Assembly (NCBI GenBank): GCA_015061815.1
Contig: SUVW01000024.1
Coordinates: 1 to 39,153, forward strand
Length of the DNA: 39,153 bases
Direction: 5' to 3'
DNA from: Lentisphaerota bacterium
GTDB taxonomy: Bacteria; Verrucomicrobiota; Lentisphaeria; Victivallales; Victivallaceae
Of this stretch, positions 37,516 through 39,153 are shown in pieces (position 1 is the stretch's first letter; every line of letters begins with the position of its first letter). Below the pieces are notes generated by a model. That model worked only from the letters and a program-made list of their open reading frames with translations. It was not told where the DNA came from and ran no database searches. The position numbers and the translations under genes are program-made.

Positions 37516-38703
37516 TTATTGGTCAGCCTGGGCAAGAAACCGGGTCAGATCCACATTGTAGATACCTCTGAATCCCTCGTGAATGGAGTCAAAACAGATC
37601 GTTTTGCCGTCAGCAGAGAAACTCGGATGCAAATCACAACGCGCCGGACCGTCATAAGAGGGATCAGCATAAAATCTGCCGATCTCATAAGCAATATCAC
37701 GCTTCACATCATACAGATAGAGCGCACGGCAATTATCCAGTCTGTCCGGATAACTGTCCGTCAGCATCCACCGGTGATCCGGAGAAAAGGTGCAGTGACC
37801 ATCATCATCAAAATATTTGTCGCCCAGAGTTTCCACCCGATCGCTTTTATCCGTAAAAAGATGATACTGCCAGCCGTCTTTGTAACGGTTGGAATAGTTG
37901 ATGATCTGCGTCGGACTGATCCAGGCATAGTGACTGCTCATATCTTCCAGATTCAACGGATAAATATCACTGCCGTCCGGATCAGCAGTGAACATGTGCG
38001 TAACATGCGAACGCACCCCCGGCCCCCAGGGACCGAATTTGCGCCAGCGGTGGAAAAAGGCGAAACGCTTGCTGTCCGGAGAGATCAGGATATGATTGAA
38101 CCAGCTGGTGGACTGATCCATCCCTTCGCGGTTGAATTCCCGGACGATCTGCCCGATGGAAATGATCAATTCGGCAGTATTGTTTTCGATATCGACCCGC
38201 CAGATACCATCATTATCCGGCCATCCGTGTTCAAGAACTTCGGTCCACACTCCGGGATAACCGTATCCCGGACGTTCCCGGTCAAGGCGTGCGAAATCCA
38301 GACTCAATGCGTATTTGCGATCCGGCGACAGACAATATATTGCCCGGCAGAGTTTCCGTTCATCCCCGGTTCTCAAATCCACGATCCGCGAAATAAAACC
38401 GTTGTCTTCGAAGTCGTTGTAAATAATGTGATCATCATCGAACCACTGAAGCATTGCTCCCTGCTGCCAACACCACGAACGGGTTTGCCCGACTTTGGTA
38501 AAATTTCCATTTTCCAGTATCCCGACTTCCGCGATATCTCCGAAACGCACCTGTCTGCCGGTAAAATCGGCCCGATGCGCCAATAGCCGCTGCTGTTTGC
38601 CGTTCCAGTGATTTTTATCGAAGTATCCGAAGAAGTAATTTTTGCCGTCAGCCGGAGTAACACGCTTTGCTTCCAAATGTTTTACGACCAGGTTTTTCGC
38701 CAT
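37516..38703 (-). CDS. beta-propeller protein, oligogalacturonate-lyase/TolB-like
   Basis: This 395-residue protein consists of repeated beta blades: YNDFEDNGFISRIVDLRTGD, YCLSPDRKYALSLDF, HILISPDSKRFAFFHRW, HCTFSPDHRWMLTDSYPD and CDLHPSFSADGKTICFDSIHEGFRGIYNVDL. The SPD.K/R.A pattern is the mark of TolB/WD40-like propellers. Conserved His/Trp/Arg text resembles the PL22 oligogalacturonate lyase group common in Lentisphaerae and Planctomycetes. No signal peptide is seen, so it should act in the cytoplasm on small sugars, if it is an enzyme. Enzyme activity is not shown by the sequence alone. Confidence 0.8.
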   Translation of the reverse strand: MAKNLVVKHLEAKRVTPADGKNYFFGYFDKNHWNGKQQRLLAHRADFTGRQVRFGDIAEVGILENGNFTKVGQTRSWCWQQGAMLQWFDDDHIIYNDFEDNGFISRIVDLRTGDERKLCRAIYCLSPDRKYALSLDFARLDRERPGYGYPGVWTEVLEHGWPDNDGIWRVDIENNTAELIISIGQIVREFNREGMDQSTSWFNHILISPDSKRFAFFHRWRKFGPWGPGVRSHVTHMFTADPDGSDIYPLNLEDMSSHYAWISPTQIINYSNRYKDGWQYHLFTDKSDRVETLGDKYFDDDGHCTFSPDHRWMLTDSYPDRLDNCRALYLYDVKRDIAYEIGRFYADPSYDGPARCDLHPSFSADGKTICFDSIHEGFRGIYNVDLTRFLAQADQ

Positions 38704-38745
38704 TTTTCATACCTTGTTATGTTTATCAATGAACACCGTCACTTT

Positions 38746-38773
38746 AATATAATACCGGAAAAAATTTTTACAA
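38746..38773 (-). promoter_or_regulatory. possible promoter of the propeller-DJ-1-tgt operon
   Basis: Minus-strand TTGTAA (38768-38773), 16 bases, TATATT (38746-38751). It is weaker than the other promoters in the window. Confidence 0.5.
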
Positions 38774-38878
38774 CGATTATAATTGTAAAAGTTATTCAAA
38801 AAGAGAAATCGTCTGTGCTGTCCGGCTTATAAAACCGGAATCAACGATGAAATAACGTAAGATTTTTTTTATTCCGGC

Positions 38879-38907
38879 TTGAAAAACCGTCATAATGATG
38901 ATATATT
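38879..38907 (+). promoter_or_regulatory. promoter of the initiator tRNA gene
   Basis: TTGAAA (38879-38884), 17 bases, TATATT (38902-38907), 22 bases before the tRNA. Confidence 0.85.
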
Positions 38908-38929
38908 ATGGAAGAAAACGAAAAAACGT

Positions 38930-39004
38930 TGCGGGGTGGAGCAGTGGTAGCTCGTCAGGCTCATAACCTGAAGGCCGGTAGTTCGATTCTACCCCCCGCT
39001 ACCA
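38930..39004 (+). tRNA. initiator tRNA-fMet (CAU), CCA encoded
   Basis: The anticodon loop CTCATAA has anticodon CAT. Initiator marks are present: the first base T1 does not pair with T72, and the D stem has A11:T24. The anticodon stem ends in two G-C pairs (G30-C40, G31-C39) with A29-T41 instead of the usual third G-C. The T arm is GGTAG-TTCGATT-CTACC, and ACCA is encoded. Confidence 0.92.
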
Positions 39005-39013
39005 ACGAGATTC

Positions 39014-39044
39014 AGGAACTTACAATTCGTAAGTTCCTTTTTTT
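39014..39044 (+). terminator. intrinsic terminator after initiator tRNA
   Basis: AGGAACTTAC and GTAAGTTCCT form a perfect 10-bp stem around AATTC, followed by a run of Ts, 9 bases after the tRNA CCA end. The remaining bases to 39153 show nothing that I can call. Confidence 0.94.
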
Positions 39045-39153
39045 ACGCTCAAATTAAGGAAATTGCAGCAGAAACGCCTTGGTTTTCCACGCTGCCTTTG
39101 TTGTTTTGAATGATCCTCTGTTAATGTCGAAAACCGGGAAATCTACCGCCTTT

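Overview
The window most likely comes from an anaerobic, Gram-negative bacterium of the PVC group. A Victivallis-like member of the Lentisphaerota is my best guess, from overall gene content and the style of the proteins; this is inference and no marker gene settles it. A one-piece pyruvate:ferredoxin oxidoreductase points to anaerobic metabolism. MurC and a lipoprotein point to a normal Gram-negative envelope. Many promoters share one form, TTGACA or TTGAAA, 17 bp, then TATATT or TATTTT, which made regulatory regions readable.

Layout. (1) 1-3213: the 3' part of a CobN/HmuS-type chelatase with a C-terminal membrane anchor. (2) 3310-8989, minus strand: a compact phage-derived head cassette (small ORF, small-terminase-like protein, portal, scaffold, SU10/DUF5309-type capsid, head-tail adaptor, Zn/HTH protein, large terminase) with no tail, lysis, replication or integrase gene. 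A LexA/CI-type repressor (9666-10568) lies on the other side of three palindromic operators that sit on two divergent promoters (9023-9178). (3) 10570-16081, minus: nusA-infB-rbfA-nrnA-nfo operon, with an intrinsic terminator in the nusA leader. (4) 16376-17086: a coiled-coil zinc-ribbon protein. (5) 17144-20234, minus: leuS, a lipoprotein and tRNA-Arg(CCU). (6) 20326-22758, minus: DAHP synthase and PheA behind a textbook phenylalanine attenuator with a Phe-rich leader peptide. (7) 23356-24774: a secreted unknown protein and an SGNH hydrolase. (8) 25033-28566: PFOR. (9) 29316-30536: a Gfo/Idh/MocA oxidoreductase. (10) 30540-35387, minus: a large EF-hand membrane protein, a DegT-type aminotransferase and MurC. 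(11) 35843-38703, minus: beta-propeller protein, DJ-1/PfpI protein and Tgt. (12) 38930-39004: initiator tRNA with promoter and terminator.

Four copies of a mosaic, non-coding dispersed repeat (about 9224-9650, 22791-23353, 29040-29280, 35554-35760) separate transcription units. Their arms pair over long range and change together in different copies, which suggests a conserved folded RNA or DNA element. One copy lies between the repressor gene and its predicted promoter.

The strongest leads are the self-contained tail-less capsid cassette with its operator switch, the Phe attenuator upstream of aroF-pheA, the structured repeat family and the nusA leader terminator.
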